From Tomitella biformata AHU 1821 (GTDB lineage Bacteria > Actinomycetota > Actinomycetes > Mycobacteriales > Mycobacteriaceae): a stretch of 64,000 nucleotides of DNA. The translations under genes were made by a program, and so were the position numbers. Shown in pieces: positions 8,041 to 18,568 of this stretch. The notes under the pieces were generated by a model. That model ran no database searches. It was given only the letters and a program-made list of their open reading frames with translations, and was not told the DNA's origin. The DNA lies in the NCBI RefSeq assembly GCF_000524475.1, contig NZ_BAVQ01000005.1, forward strand, positions 1 to 64,000, read 5' to 3'. Every line of letters starts with the position of its first letter. Position 1 is the first letter of the stretch.

Positions 8041-8522
8041 ACCTTCGCGACGCCAGCCATCGCGACGGTGGCCGGGCAGGCTCGAGGCATCTCCGGCTTC
8101 GGCCGCTCCGGAGGCCGCGATGGGGAGCCTGTGCGGCCCCTACGTTCCGCGGGCACCAGGCGCCCGCTTTGGTCGGGAATCTAGGTGATGGGGACGGGGT
8201 TCTGCCCGCTGGTGCGGTCAGAGACGGTCCGTGTTCGCTGCGACCTGGGCAAACGGCCCAATGGTGTGGTCAGGATTTTGACCAGCGGGCACCTGGCCTG
8301 CGATTGTTGTGAAGGAACGGCCCAGATCCCCCCGTTGGTGAAGGCTGACCAGCCGCCACCACCCGGTCGACCTGGGCCTTTCCCGCAGCACTCGATTCGA
8401 GGCTCGTCCACCGGGGGATTTTCGGTGTCTGATGCTCCCGATCGAGGTGATACGGGCACCATCTACCCGCGCAACGTAGGCCCGCGGCAGGACTATCCGC
8501 AGAGCTGCACGCCGAGCGACAG
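8041..8522. other. Gene-less stretch, possible mobile-element debris
   Basis: About 480 bp with no convincing protein. Open frames on both strands (for example 8185-8679 plus and 8181-8462 minus) have no recognisable domain and no ribosome binding site. It contains an 11-bp inverted repeat, TGCCCGCTGGT at 8203-8213 and its complement at 8281-8291, and a TGGTCA...TGACCA hairpin at about 8267-8284. It may be element debris, but I cannot assign a family. Confidence 0.4.
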
Positions 8523-8568
8523 CCTCTGCAGCGGTGGCACAGAGAATTCGGTGCCACCGCTGCAGAGG
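8523..8568. terminator. Strong terminator hairpin after the DHA2 transporter
   Basis: A perfect 18-bp stem (8523-8540 with 8551-8568) has a 10-nt loop. It lies 21 bp beyond the stop of the MFS gene on the minus strand. There is no T-tract, as is common in high-GC actinobacteria. Confidence 0.8.
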
Positions 8569-8589
8569 ATGCTCGGTCGAACTGATCGC

Positions 8590-10260
8590 TTAGGCGTCGG
8601 CTCCCACGGGCTCGGCCAGCGGATCGTCCTCGTCAGCCGACGCATCTGGGGCCGGAGCCGCCTGCCGCGAGACCTGTAGCACCCGCAGCGAGGCGATCAG
8701 CCCCAGGATCAGGAACGCGAGCCCGCCCATCAGCGCCCACTGGGTCGCAGAGGCGAACGCCTCGGACAGATCTCGGATGACGCCTTCGGGGCCGTGGCTA
8801 TCGCGCAGTCCGGCGATCGCGCCGCCCGCGGACTGGCGGGTCGCATCGGAGAACTGCTCCGCGGGGCCGGTCATCTTACCGAGGTAGTGCGCCAGCCCGA
8901 CCGACAGCACCGCGCCGACGACAGCGGAGCCGAGTGCCGAGCCGATCTGCCGCACGGTGCTCTCGGTCGCGGAGCCCTGTCCGGACAGCGCCACGGGGAG
9001 GTCTTCGAGCACCGTGCTGGTCAGCTGCGCCGCGGCGAGGCCGAGGCCGACGCCGTAGATGATGAGCACCCCGCCGATGGTGATAGGGGAGGCATCCGCG
9101 CTGACGACGAACGCCAGCGTGATCACGCCGATGATCTCCAGGGACACGCCGACAACCACGGTGCCCGCCGCGCCGATCAGCGCGGCCAGATGCCGGGCCA
9201 TCGCGCCGGAGATGAAGGCGCCGGCGGCCATCGTCGCGAGCACGAAGCCCGCGCCGAGCGTGCCGAGGCCGATGGCGTTGATCAGGAACAGCGGCAGCAC
9301 GAAGATCAGGCCGAACTCACCGACCGCGATCATCATCGCCGCGACATTGCCCCAGCTGAACGTGGGGGTGAAGAACATGTGCAGATCCAGCAGCGCGGAC
9401 CGCTTGACCTTGGCGCGGTGCTTCTCCCCGAACACGAACAGAGTCAACGCGACAGCGGCGACGACGAGCAGGATCGGGACGATCGAGATGGCCATGTCGG
9501 TGCCCCAGGTCAGGCCGAACAGGCGCAGCTCCGCGATCGGCTTCCACCAGCCGATGGATGCGCCTTCGATGATCGCGAAGACCAGCGCGCCGAAGCCGAC
9601 GGCGCTGAGCAGCAGCCCGTCGATGTCGAAGCCTGGACTCTTGTCGCCGGAGCGGGTCTCGGGCATGGCGATCAGCGCGGCGACGATGAGGAGCAGGCCG
9701 ACGGGGATATTGACGTAGAAGATCCACTGCCAGCTGAACGAGCTGGTCAGCCAGCCGCCGAGGAGTGGGCCGAGCGCGGCCGCGCCGGACATCACCGCGC
9801 CCCACACGCCGAACGCCGCCGCGCGGTCCTTGCCGCGGAAGACCGCGTTCACCGTGGAGAGCGTCGAGGGCAGGATGCACGCGCCGCCGATGCCCTGCAG
9901 GGCGCGGGCGGAGATCAGCATCTCCGCGCTGTTCGAGCGTGCCGCCCAGAGGCTGCCAGCGAGGAAGATCAGGATGCCGATGATGAAGATGTTCCGCCGG
10001 CCCAAGCGGTCGCCGAGGTTTCCGGTGGTCAGCAGCAGCGCGGCGAACACGATCGAGTAGAGCGAGTTCACCCACTGCGCGTCGGTGATGTCTAGATGCA
10101 GGTCGTTGATGATCGTCGGCAGCGAGACGGCGACGATCGTGCCATCCATCACGATCATGGCTAGGCCCAAGGCGACTACAACGAGTCCCCACCACTTGGA
10201 CACGCGTGGGGCAGGGGAGAGCTCTGAGGACACCGGGGTTTCAGTCACAGTGGTGACCAT
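8590..10260 (-). CDS. MFS drug exporter, DHA2 (EmrB/QacA) family
   Basis: The protein of about 556 residues has 14 predicted transmembrane segments. Family motifs are D-G-T-I-V in helix 1, motif A GNLGDRLGRRN after helix 2, and antiporter motif C GAVMSGAAALGPLLGGW in helix 5. DHA2 proteins exchange protons for lipophilic drugs or cations at the cytoplasmic membrane. I chose the ATG at 10258-10260; a GTG three codons upstream (10269) is possible and neither has a strong ribosome binding site. The terminator at 8523-8568 follows. It lies 53 bp downstream of the NADP oxidoreductase gene on the same strand and may be co-transcribed. The substrate is unknown. Confidence 0.85.
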   Translation of the reverse strand: MVTTVTETPVSSELSPAPRVSKWWGLVVVALGLAMIVMDGTIVAVSLPTIINDLHLDITDAQWVNSLYSIVFAALLLTTGNLGDRLGRRNIFIIGILIFLAGSLWAARSNSAEMLISARALQGIGGACILPSTLSTVNAVFRGKDRAAAFGVWGAVMSGAAALGPLLGGWLTSSFSWQWIFYVNIPVGLLLIVAALIAMPETRSGDKSPGFDIDGLLLSAVGFGALVFAIIEGASIGWWKPIAELRLFGLTWGTDMAISIVPILLVVAAVALTLFVFGEKHRAKVKRSALLDLHMFFTPTFSWGNVAAMMIAVGEFGLIFVLPLFLINAIGLGTLGAGFVLATMAAGAFISGAMARHLAALIGAAGTVVVGVSLEIIGVITLAFVVSADASPITIGGVLIIYGVGLGLAAAQLTSTVLEDLPVALSGQGSATESTVRQIGSALGSAVVGAVLSVGLAHYLGKMTGPAEQFSDATRQSAGGAIAGLRDSHGPEGVIRDLSEAFASATQWALMGGLAFLILGLIASLRVLQVSRQAAPAPDASADEDDPLAEPVGADA

Positions 10261-10313
10261 ATGGCACACGGTGGACGGCCCGCATCAATCTTAAGTTGTA
10301 CGTCCAGTTCAGT

Positions 10314-11330
<1,017 letters not shown>

Positions 11331-11347
11331 GGGGCCACTATGCCTGA

Positions 11348-13003
11348 CTAGTCCGACGGCGGGAAAGACTCATGCAGCTGGCCATCCGCGATCTCCCAGC
11401 GGGCCGTGGCGCGCACGGTGGCGAGCATCCGCCGGTCGTGTGTGACCAGCAGCAACGTGCCCTCGTAGGACTCCATCGCCTGCTCCAACTGCTCGATGGC
11501 GGGCAGGTCGAGGTGGTTGGTCGGCTCGTCGAGGACCAGCAGGTTCACCTCGCGGGCCTGCAGCAGCGCGAGCGCCGCGCGGGTGCGCTCGCCGGGGGAC
11601 AGGGACGACGCGGGCCGGCCGACATGCGCGCCGCGCAGCCCGAACTTCGCCAGCAGCGTGCGCACGTCCGCGTCCGGCCAGTCCGGCACGGCCGCCCCGA
11701 ACGCGACGGCCAGGGGCTCCTCACCGAGGAACAGCCCGCGGGCCTGGTCGACCTCGCCGAGCGCGACGCCCGAGCCCAGCGACGCGGTGCCCTCGTCGGG
11801 TGTGAGCTTGCCGAGCAGCAGCGCCAGCAGCGTGGACTTACCCGCTCCGTTCTCGCCGGTGATCACGATGCGGTCGCCCCAATTGACCTGCGCGGTAATG
11901 GGTCCCAGGGCGAACTCGCCGCGGCGGATGACAGCCTGGCCGAGCGTGGCGACGATGCTGCCGCTACGCGGGGCCGCGGCGATCTCCATCCGCAGCTCCC
12001 ACTCCTTGCGTGGCTCCTCGACCACCTCGAGGCGTTCGATCCGCTTCTGCGTCTGCCGGGCCTTTGCCGCCTGCTTCTCCGACGCATCGGCGCGGAACTT
12101 GCGGCTGGCCTTGTCGCTGTCCTTGCCCGCCTTCCGCCGAGCGTTGCGGACGCCGTCGGAGAGCCAGTTGCGCTGCATCTGCGCCCGGCCCTCCAGCGAT
12201 GCCTTGGTGTCCGCGTACTCTTCGAAGTTCTCACGGTCGTGGCGGCGGGCGACCTCGCGCTCCGCCAGATACGACTCGTAGCCGCCGTTGTAGATGTCCA
12301 CGCGCTGCTGCGCCAGATCCAGCTCCACGATCCCGGTCACGGTGCGCGCCAAGAACTCTCGGTCATGGCTGACCACCACGAGCCCCACGCGCGTCTCGGT
12401 CACGAACTCCTCCAGCCGCTCGAGTCCGGCGAGGTCGAGATCGTTGGTTGGCTCGTCGAGCAGCAGCACGTCGTAGCGGGAGAGCAGCAGCGAGGCCAAA
12501 GCCGCGCGGGCCGCCTGCCCACCGGAGAGCGCGGTCATCTTGGTGCCCAGATCCACGCCCAGACCCAGCTCCGCCGCGACCTGCTCGGCGCGCTCGGCGA
12601 GGTCCGCCCCGCCCAGCGCCAGCCACTTCTCCAGGGCCGGGGTGTAAATATCCTCGGCCGCGTCGGGGTCCGAGAGCGACTCCGCCGCGGCATTCATCTG
12701 CGCCTCGGCCTCAGTCACGCCGGTGCGCCGGCCGAGGAAGTCCAGGATGGTCTCGCCTGCGCGGCGGTCCGGCTCCTGGGCGAGGTGCCCGACGGTGGCG
12801 TCGGGCGGGCTGAGCGAGACCGTGCCGTCCGCATCAGCCGTCGACTCCCCGGCAAGCCTGCGCAGTAGTGTCGACTTGCCGGCTCCGTTGACGCCGACCA
12901 GCCCGATCACGTCGCCCGGGGCGACCACAAGGTCGAGGTCGGAGAACAGGGTGCGTTCCCCGTGCCCCGCGGAAAGTCCACTGGCCTGCAAAATTGCGCT
13001 CAC
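11348..13003 (-). CDS. ABC-F family ATPase
   Basis: The 551-residue protein has two ABC ATPase domains in one chain and no membrane segments. Walker A motifs are GVNGAGKST and GENGAGKST. Signatures are ALSGGQ and SLSPGE, with Walker B DEPTNDLDL and DEPTNHLDL. A charged linker rich in Lys and Arg (about residues 240-330) separates them, as in ribosome-acting ABC-F proteins. Members act in translation or ribosome protection against antibiotics. I chose the GTG at 13001-13003, with GGAG just before it; the open frame extends 15 codons further without support. Whether it protects from a drug or is housekeeping cannot be told. Confidence 0.85.
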   Translation of the reverse strand: MSAILQASGLSAGHGERTLFSDLDLVVAPGDVIGLVGVNGAGKSTLLRRLAGESTADADGTVSLSPPDATVGHLAQEPDRRAGETILDFLGRRTGVTEAEAQMNAAAESLSDPDAAEDIYTPALEKWLALGGADLAERAEQVAAELGLGVDLGTKMTALSGGQAARAALASLLLSRYDVLLLDEPTNDLDLAGLERLEEFVTETRVGLVVVSHDREFLARTVTGIVELDLAQQRVDIYNGGYESYLAEREVARRHDRENFEEYADTKASLEGRAQMQRNWLSDGVRNARRKAGKDSDKASRKFRADASEKQAAKARQTQKRIERLEVVEEPRKEWELRMEIAAAPRSGSIVATLGQAVIRRGEFALGPITAQVNWGDRIVITGENGAGKSTLLALLLGKLTPDEGTASLGSGVALGEVDQARGLFLGEEPLAVAFGAAVPDWPDADVRTLLAKFGLRGAHVGRPASSLSPGERTRAALALLQAREVNLLVLDEPTNHLDLPAIEQLEQAMESYEGTLLLVTHDRRMLATVRATARWEIADGQLHESFPPSD

Positions 13004-13082
13004 AGGCTCCAGTATGACGGAGCGGCCGCGCTGCGAAGAACGCTGCACGCCCCGCCAAGCGCCCCGCTCGCCCTGCCAAGAT

Positions 13083-13142
13083 CGCCGCGGCTTCGTGGAG
13101 CGGCCGTGGTTGCAACGACGGTGCGGCTACGAAGCCGCGGCG
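13083..13142. terminator. Long imperfect hairpin, likely terminator of the small iron-controlled gene
   Basis: Arms 13083-13096 and 13129-13142 match over 14 bp, and further complementarity continues inward around GTTGCAAC. It lies 29 bp beyond the stop of the 45-residue ORF on the minus strand and before the ABC-F gene, so it would separate the two transcripts. Confidence 0.6.
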
Positions 13143-13171
13143 AAATCGGCGGGGACGCGAGCCGGTGGTGA

Positions 13172-13309
13172 CTAGACCCCGCTGAGGCCTGCAAGGCTGA
13201 TGCTGATGCTCGGGGCGAAGCTGGAGCCCAGTTCCAGGGCGGGGGCGAAGTCCAGGACGGGGGAGATGACGGGGGCGAAATCGCGCATCTCGGTGACGTT
13301 CTCGAACAT
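13172..13309 (-). CDS. 45-residue decapeptide-repeat protein under an iron-box promoter, function unknown
   Basis: The ATG at 13307-13309 has an excellent ribosome binding site (GGAGG with a 5-base spacer). The 45-residue product has a short lead (residues 1-9), then three decapeptides: DFAPVISPVL (10-19), DFAPALELGS (20-29), SFAPSISISL (30-39), and a tail AGLSGV. The triplet FAP recurs with an exact 10-residue period at 11-13, 21-23 and 31-33. There is no Cys, no signal peptide and no Lys; the only basic residue is Arg9. I do not recognise it. Possibilities are a modified-peptide precursor, a small membrane-active or porin-like peptide (corynebacterial PorA is of similar length), or a small regulator. 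Its promoter carries an IdeR/DtxR-like box, so it should be made in low iron. Confidence 0.6.
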   Translation of the reverse strand: MFENVTEMRDFAPVISPVLDFAPALELGSSFAPSISISLAGLSGV

Positions 13310-13357
13310 TGTGTCCTCCAGGGCTTTTCGTGTTGCGGGCGGTCGCTCGCCCACCAA

Positions 13358-13386
13358 TAATGAGGTAAGCCTTACCTATTTAGCAA
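13358..13386 (-). promoter_or_regulatory. Promoter with IdeR/DtxR iron box between -35 and -10
   Basis: On the minus strand TTGCTA (13386-13381) and TCATTA (13363-13358) are separated by 17 bp. The spacer holds the 19-bp palindromic box ATAGGTAAGGCTTACCTCA (13361-13379), close to the IdeR/DtxR consensus TWAGGTTAGSCTAACCTWA. A bound Fe-IdeR dimer would cover the promoter and block transcription. The predicted start lies about 40 bp before the ATG of the 45-residue ORF. Confidence 0.7.
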
Positions 13387-13472
13387 GCGTGCAGCCGGGT
13401 GATGATAAACACAATGTTTCTGATTTGAATGACGATCATCGTCGGGGGATGCTTGAGCGTTACAGGTGGTGC

Positions 13473-13937
13473 TCAGCTGCCGCCCGCGTAGCCGTGCTGG
13501 CGCCAGGCCTCGTAGCAGGCGACGGCCGCAGAATTGGACAGGTTCATCGAGCGTCGACCGGGCAGCATGGGGATGCGGACTTGGCCGGTGATGTGGGCGT
13601 CGGCCAGCACCTCGTCCGGCAGTCCGGTGGGCTCGGAGCCGAACATGAGCACGTCGCCCGGCTGGTAGGCGACGTCGGCGAAGGACCGCGTCGCCTGCGT
13701 GGTGAACGCGTAGACCCGCTCGGGCTCGATGGCCTCCCAGGCGGCTTCCAGGCTCTCATGCACAACGACGGTCGCCAGGTCGTGATAGTCGAGCCCCGCC
13801 CGACGCAACTTGGACTCGGACAGGTCGAAGCCCAGTGGGCCCACCAGGTGCAGCTCGGCCCCGGTGCCGGCGACCATGCGGATCGCGTTGCCGGTGTTGG
13901 GTGGGATCAGGGGCTGGTGGAACATCACTTTGAACAC
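13473..13937 (-). CDS. trmL: tRNA (cytidine/uridine-2'-O-)-methyltransferase, TrmL-type SpoU protein
   Basis: The 154-residue SpoU-class methyltransferase has the deep trefoil knot. Motif 1 is IPPNTGNAIR, motif 2 is LMFGSEPTGLP, and motif 3 is RSMNLSNSAAVACYE. Length and motifs fit TrmL, which 2'-O-methylates the wobble base 34 of certain leucine tRNAs using SAM. The GTG at 13935-13937 (giving V-F-K-V-M-F) matches the family length; an open frame continues five codons upstream, and ATG 13925 is another option. It appears monocistronic. Confidence 0.88.
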   Translation of the reverse strand: MFKVMFHQPLIPPNTGNAIRMVAGTGAELHLVGPLGFDLSESKLRRAGLDYHDLATVVVHESLEAAWEAIEPERVYAFTTQATRSFADVAYQPGDVLMFGSEPTGLPDEVLADAHITGQVRIPMLPGRRSMNLSNSAAVACYEAWRQHGYAGGS

Positions 13938-14233
13938 AGCACACGGTAGCAACGCCGGGACGGTCTTAGTCGCGGACTGGCGCTGACATCCGCCTCGGTA
14001 TCACGAGGCCTGAGCCCGGCCAGCTCCATGACGCGGAGCCCCGTCTGTGTCGACACATTCTCGTTTGTAGGTGCTGCCTGGAGCTAGCAGTACAGGTCAC
14101 GGCAACCCGAGGTGTGTGCCAGGTCTCTATTTGGGAGGCGAGTCGATTCGCGTCACGAAAAGCGGGACAATGTCAGGCGACTGAAAATTTCGATAGTTCC
14201 ACAAGAACAACGATAAGAATGAGGTTGCCACCG

Positions 14234-16474
14234 ATGGCCTCCAAAGACCAGACGATCATCTACACCCTGACCGACGAGGCGCCCCGCCTCGCCACCACCT
14301 CGTTCCTGCCGATTATTCGCACCTTCACGGAGCCGGCCGGAATCGACATCCAGACCCGGGACATCTCCGTCGCCACCCGCATCCTGGCCACGTTCCCGGA
14401 CTACCTGACTGAAGACCAGCGCGTCCCGGACACCCTGGCCGAACTGGGCGCGAGCACGCAGGATCCGACGACCAACATCGTCAAGCTCCCGAACATCTCC
14501 GCTTCGGTCCCACAGCTGAACGCCGCGATCCGCGAACTGCAGGAGAAGGGCTACGCGATCCCGGACTGCCCCCAGGATCCGAAGACCCCCGAAGAAAAAG
14601 AGATCGCACTCCGCTACGGGACCTGCCTTGGCAGCGCCGTGAACCCGGTGCTCCGCGAGGGCAACTCCGACCGCCGGGCGCCGAAGGCGGTCAAGGAGTA
14701 CGCGCGCAAGCACCCGCACAGCATGGGCAAGTGGTCGATGGCGTCGCGCTCGCACGTTGCGCACATGAAGCACGGCGACTTCTACGCCGGCGAGAAGTCG
14801 ATGGTCGTCGACCACGACTGCGACACCCGCATGGAGATCATCACCAAGAGCGGCGAGACCATCGTCCTCAAGGAGAAGGTCAGCCTCGACGCCGGCGACG
14901 TCATTGACAGCATGTTTATGAGCAAGAAGGCGCTCCTCGAGTTCTACGAGGAGGAGCTCAACGACGCCCGCGACACCGGCGTCATGTTCTCCCTGCACGT
15001 CAAGGCGACGATGATGAAGGTCTCGCACCCGATCGTCTTCGGGCACGCGGTCCGCGTCTTCTACAAGGATGCCTTCGCCAAGTACCACGAACTGTTCGAA
15101 GAGCTGGGCGTCAACGTCAACAACGGCCTCGTCGACCTGTACGACAAGATCGACAAGCTGCCGTCGTCGACCCGCGATGAGGTCCGCCGGGACCTGCTCG
15201 CCTGCCACGAGAACCGTCCCGAGCTGGCGATGGTCGACTCGGACAACGGCATCAGCAACTTCTATTCGCCGAGCGATGTGATCGTCGACGCGTCGATGCC
15301 CGCGATGATCCGCTCGAGCGGCAAGATGTACGGTGCCGACGGCCGCCTGAAGGACACCAAGGCAGTGATGCCGGAGTCGACCTTCGCCCGTATCTACCAG
15401 GAGATCATCAGCTTCTGCAAGACCAACGGCGCGTTCGACCCGACCACCATGGGCACCGTGCCGAATGTCGGACTGATGGCTCAGAAGGCCGAGGAGTACG
15501 GTTCGCACGATAAGACCTTCGAGGTCCCCGAGGCCGGCATCGCCAACATTGTCGACGTCTCCACCGGTGAGGTCCTGCTGTCGCAGGACGTCGAGGAGGG
15601 CGACATCTGGCGCATGTGCACCGTCAAGGACGCGCCGATCCGCGACTGGGTGAAGCTGGCGGTGGAGCGCTCGCGCGAGTCGGGCATGCCCGCGTTGTTC
15701 TGGCTCGACCCGTACCGCCCCCACGAGAACGTGCTCATCGGCAAGGTCCGCGAGTACCTCAAGGACCACGACACCGAGGGCCTCGACATCCAGATCATGT
15801 CGCAGGTGCGCGCCATGCGGTACACCCTCGAGCGCCTGATCCGCGGTCTCGACACGATCTCCGTCACCGGCAATATCCTGCGCGACTACCTGACCGACCT
15901 GTTCCCGATTCTGGAACTCGGCACCAGCGCCAAGATGCTGTCGGTTGTCCCGCTGATGGCGGGCGGCGGCCTCTATGAGACCGGTGCCGGCGGCTCCGCG
16001 CCGAAGCATGTCACGCAGCTCGCCGAGGAGGACCACCTGCGTTGGGACTCGCTCGGCGAGTTCCTGGCTCTCGCGGTCAGCGTCGACGACCTCGGCCGCA
16101 AGGCCAACAACCCGAAGGCGCGGGTCCTGGCCAAGGCCCTCGACGCGGCCACCGGCACGCTACTCGACAACAGTAAGTCCCCGTCGCGCAAGACCGGTGA
16201 GCTCGACAACCGCGGCAGCCAGTACTACCTGGCCCTGTACTGGGCACGGGAGCTCGCCGCGCAGACCGAGGACGCCGAGCTGGCAGCTCACTTCGCTCCG
16301 CTGGCAGAGTCGCTGGGGTCGCAGGAGGAGAAGATCATCGCCGAGCTGGCAGAGGTCCAGGGTCACCCCGTCGACCTCGGTGGCTACTACCTGGCCGACG
16401 CCGACAAGCTGGACGCTGCGATGCGCCCGAGCAAGACGCTCAACGCGGCTCTCGCCGCGTCACGCGGCAAGTAA
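14234..16474 (+). CDS. icd2: Monomeric NADP-dependent isocitrate dehydrogenase
   Basis: The 746-residue cytoplasmic enzyme converts isocitrate to 2-oxoglutarate and CO2 and makes NADPH. Length and sequence fit the monomeric IDH family throughout, for example [14 protein letters not shown] at the start and [18 protein letters not shown] in the middle. This class is unrelated in fold detail to the dimeric enzyme. The ATG at 14234 has GAGG nine bases upstream; the open frame before it is not conserved. It is followed by a hairpin terminator at 16494. A second, dimeric NADP-IDH lies only 5 kb away (21590-22807), so the strain has two routes for the same step. Confidence 0.95.
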   Translation: MASKDQTIIYTLTDEAPRLATTSFLPIIRTFTEPAGIDIQTRDISVATRILATFPDYLTEDQRVPDTLAELGASTQDPTTNIVKLPNISASVPQLNAAIRELQEKGYAIPDCPQDPKTPEEKEIALRYGTCLGSAVNPVLREGNSDRRAPKAVKEYARKHPHSMGKWSMASRSHVAHMKHGDFYAGEKSMVVDHDCDTRMEIITKSGETIVLKEKVSLDAGDVIDSMFMSKKALLEFYEEELNDARDTGVMFSLHVKATMMKVSHPIVFGHAVRVFYKDAFAKYHELFEELGVNVNNGLVDLYDKIDKLPSSTRDEVRRDLLACHENRPELAMVDSDNGISNFYSPSDVIVDASMPAMIRSSGKMYGADGRLKDTKAVMPESTFARIYQEIISFCKTNGAFDPTTMGTVPNVGLMAQKAEEYGSHDKTFEVPEAGIANIVDVSTGEVLLSQDVEEGDIWRMCTVKDAPIRDWVKLAVERSRESGMPALFWLDPYRPHENVLIGKVREYLKDHDTEGLDIQIMSQVRAMRYTLERLIRGLDTISVTGNILRDYLTDLFPILELGTSAKMLSVVPLMAGGGLYETGAGGSAPKHVTQLAEEDHLRWDSLGEFLALAVSVDDLGRKANNPKARVLAKALDAATGTLLDNSKSPSRKTGELDNRGSQYYLALYWARELAAQTEDAELAAHFAPLAESLGSQEEKIIAELAEVQGHPVDLGGYYLADADKLDAAMRPSKTLNAALAASRGK

Positions 16475-16493
16475 CTGCTCGCTGAATAGAACA

Positions 16494-16532
16494 CCGAACG
16501 CCCGGCCTGCCCAGCGCAGGTCGGGCGTTCGG
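16494..16532. terminator. Terminator after monomeric isocitrate dehydrogenase
   Basis: A 16-bp stem (16494-16509 with 16517-16532, one mismatch) has a 7-nt loop. It sits 19 bp after the icd2 stop and 31 bp before the lipoprotein start. Confidence 0.8.
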
Positions 16533-16563
16533 CGTTGTCCGCGCGCCGGTGTACCGTCGCCGC

Positions 16564-17133
16564 ATGGGAATTCGCGTGGCAATCGTGTGTGCAATCGTCT
16601 CGGCGGCGCTCGTCGGCTGTGCCAGCAGCGGGGGCGGCACAGACCCGGCGATGACCACTGAGGCAAGCGTGCTGAGCCCGTCCTCGACAGTCGCGCCGCA
16701 CTCCGCCGCGACCCCGAGCCAGACTGAGGCATCCGCAGCCAGCGCCAGCACGGCCGCGCCCACAGAGTCTGCGGGCGTTCCGGCGACGTCGTCGGACATG
16801 GGGGCCAGTGCCGTAGGGGGCCCGGCGACGGCTGCACTGCAGGCCCGTGCGACCGAGCTGAGCCAGCGGCTCAACGCGAACGACGCCGCCGGCGCCTGGA
16901 CCTACTATTCCCCCCGCTGCCAGGAACTGGTCGGCGATGTTGACGTGTACTCGCAGCTCATGGCTGCCAACTACGACGGCCGCACCCCGCAGATCACCTC
17001 GATCACCGCGACAGTCGACGGCGCCCGCGGCGAGGTTGTGACCATCGACGAGGACCCGAATGTGTCGGCGGCCTCCGCGGACCCCCGCATATGGACGCTC
17101 GCCGGCGGTGTGTGGCAGTTCGATAATTGCTGA
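16564..17133 (+). CDS. Predicted lipoprotein with a low-complexity Ser/Ala/Thr linker
   Basis: The 189-residue protein has a lipoprotein signal peptide with lipobox L-V-G-C (Cys19). Residues about 20-95 are a disordered Ser/Ala/Thr/Pro linker. The C-terminal domain (about 95-189; [21 protein letters not shown] near its start, with a second Cys in the last residue) has the size of an NTF2-like or DUF4878-type fold, but I cannot assign it. The ATG at 16564 was chosen because the signal peptide starts there. The gene ends 44 bp before folD on the same strand. Confidence 0.7.
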   Translation: MGIRVAIVCAIVSAALVGCASSGGGTDPAMTTEASVLSPSSTVAPHSAATPSQTEASAASASTAAPTESAGVPATSSDMGASAVGGPATAALQARATELSQRLNANDAAGAWTYYSPRCQELVGDVDVYSQLMAANYDGRTPQITSITATVDGARGEVVTIDEDPNVSAASADPRIWTLAGGVWQFDNC

Positions 17134-17177
17134 CGGGGAAGGGGGGCGCACAGCGCGCGGGGAGGCCACCTGAGAGA

Positions 17178-18041
17178 ATGGGGAGCGTGACTGCGACGAT
17201 CCTCGACGGCAAACTGACCCGCGACGAAATCTTCGTCGACCTCAAGACCCGAGTGGCCGCGCTGGCCGCGCAGGGCATCGTCCCGGGACTGGCGACGATC
17301 CTGGTGGGCGACGACCCCGGCTCCCGCTCCTACGTGCGCGGCAAGCACCTCGACTGCGCGAAGGTCGGCATCACGTCGATCCGCCGCGACCTGCCCGCGG
17401 ACGTCTCCCAGGCCGAGCTCGACGCCACTATCGACGAGCTCAACGCGAACCCGGACTGCACCGGCTACATCGTGCAGCTGCCCCTGCCCAAGCACCTGGA
17501 CGAGAACGCCGCGCTCGAGCGCATCGACCCGGACAAGGACGCCGACGGCCTGCACCCGGTCAACCTCGGCCGCCTCGTGCTCGGCAAGGAGGCGACGCTG
17601 CCCTGCACCCCGCGCGGCGTCGTGCACCTGCTGCGCCGCTACAACGTGCCGATCGACGGCGCGCACGTGACCGTCGTCGGCCGCGGCGTCACCATCGGCC
17701 GTCCGATCGGCCTGCTGCTGACCCGCCGCAGCGAGAACGCCACCGTCACCCTCTGCCACACCGGCACCAAGGATCTGGCCGCCGAGGTGCGCCGCGCTGA
17801 CATCGTCGTCGCCGCTGCCGGCGTCGCGGGCCTGATCACCGCAGACATGGTCAAGCCTGGTGCCGCGGTGCTCGACGTCGGCGTCAGCCGTACCCCCGAC
17901 GGACTGCGCGGGGACGTCGCCGACGACGTCCGCGAGGTTGCCGGCTTCATCTCCCCGAATCCCGGCGGCGTGGGGCCGCTGACCCGCGCGTTCCTCCTGC
18001 AGAACGTGGTGGAGCGCGCCGAGCAGCTGGCGCGCGCGTAG
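17178..18041 (+). CDS. folD: Bifunctional methylenetetrahydrofolate dehydrogenase / cyclohydrolase
   Basis: The 287-residue FolD catalyses NADP-linked oxidation of 5,10-methylene-THF and hydrolysis of methenyl-THF to 10-formyl-THF. Visible signatures are [14 protein letters not shown] with the catalytic Lys, [32 protein letters not shown] (NADP site) and [11 protein letters not shown]. The start is ambiguous: ATG 17178 gives a start close to mycobacterial FolD, and GTG 17187 is three codons later. A DUF3017 gene follows 5 bp after the stop, a conserved pairing in this order. Confidence 0.95.
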   Translation: MGSVTATILDGKLTRDEIFVDLKTRVAALAAQGIVPGLATILVGDDPGSRSYVRGKHLDCAKVGITSIRRDLPADVSQAELDATIDELNANPDCTGYIVQLPLPKHLDENAALERIDPDKDADGLHPVNLGRLVLGKEATLPCTPRGVVHLLRRYNVPIDGAHVTVVGRGVTIGRPIGLLLTRRSENATVTLCHTGTKDLAAEVRRADIVVAAAGVAGLITADMVKPGAAVLDVGVSRTPDGLRGDVADDVREVAGFISPNPGGVGPLTRAFLLQNVVERAEQLARA

Positions 18042-18046
18042 CGGCC

Positions 18047-18415
18047 ATGACCGATCCCGCGGACGCGCGAGCGGACTGGCCGGTGGACCGGGCCGGGCCG
18101 GTCCACATCCTGCCGCCCGCCGGCCCGCCGACCACGCTGCTGCACCGGCTCTACACGATCCACCTGCCGCTGATCCTGATCGGGCTGGGTCTGTTCGTCG
18201 CAGTCGTGCTGGTGGCGATGGACCGCTGGCGGCGCGGCACCCTGGTGTTCGGCATCGTCACTGTTGGCGCCGCCGCGATCCGACTGGTGCTCTCGGAGGA
18301 CCGCGTCGGTGTGCTCGCGGTGCGCAGCCGCCTGTTCGACGTCGCGACGCTCGCCACGTTCGGCGGCCTGGTGATCTGGTTGGGCGCGTCGATCGAGTCG
18401 CTCGGCACGGGCTAA
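18047..18415 (+). CDS. DUF3017 membrane protein
   Basis: The 122-residue protein has three predicted helices (about residues 37-57, 62-82 and 99-118) joined by short charged loops (MDRWRRG, SEDRVGV). Its N-terminus is hydrophilic. Its size, topology and position directly after folD match the DUF3017 family conserved next to folD in mycobacteria. Function unknown. A bidirectional terminator separates it from the convergent metX gene. Confidence 0.8.
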   Translation: MTDPADARADWPVDRAGPVHILPPAGPPTTLLHRLYTIHLPLILIGLGLFVAVVLVAMDRWRRGTLVFGIVTVGAAAIRLVLSEDRVGVLAVRSRLFDVATLATFGGLVIWLGASIESLGTG

Positions 18416-18524
18416 GCCCAAGCCCAGCCCAGCCAGTTTCGCTTTGCGCCCGTTGTGCGGCCGTGCGTACCCTGCGGCATGCGTAAAGCCACGTTTGAGG
18501 CGCAAAGTTCCGAGCAAAAGGCGC

Positions 18525-18563
18525 AAAAGGCCAGCCACCCCGAGCAGGGGTGGCCGGCCTTTT
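18525..18563. terminator. Bidirectional terminator between DUF3017 and metX
   Basis: A 17-bp stem (18525-18541 with 18547-18563, one mismatch) has a 5-nt loop. An A-run flanks one side and TTTT the other, so it can act in both directions between the convergent genes. Confidence 0.85.
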
Positions 18564-18568
18564 CAGTG

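Noticed and set aside
14153-16036. Long minus-strand open frame (627 residues) across the monomeric isocitrate dehydrogenase
   Set aside because: It is a shadow of the real gene in high-GC DNA; its product is a biased Val/Asp/Arg/His-rich sequence with no domain or ribosome site.
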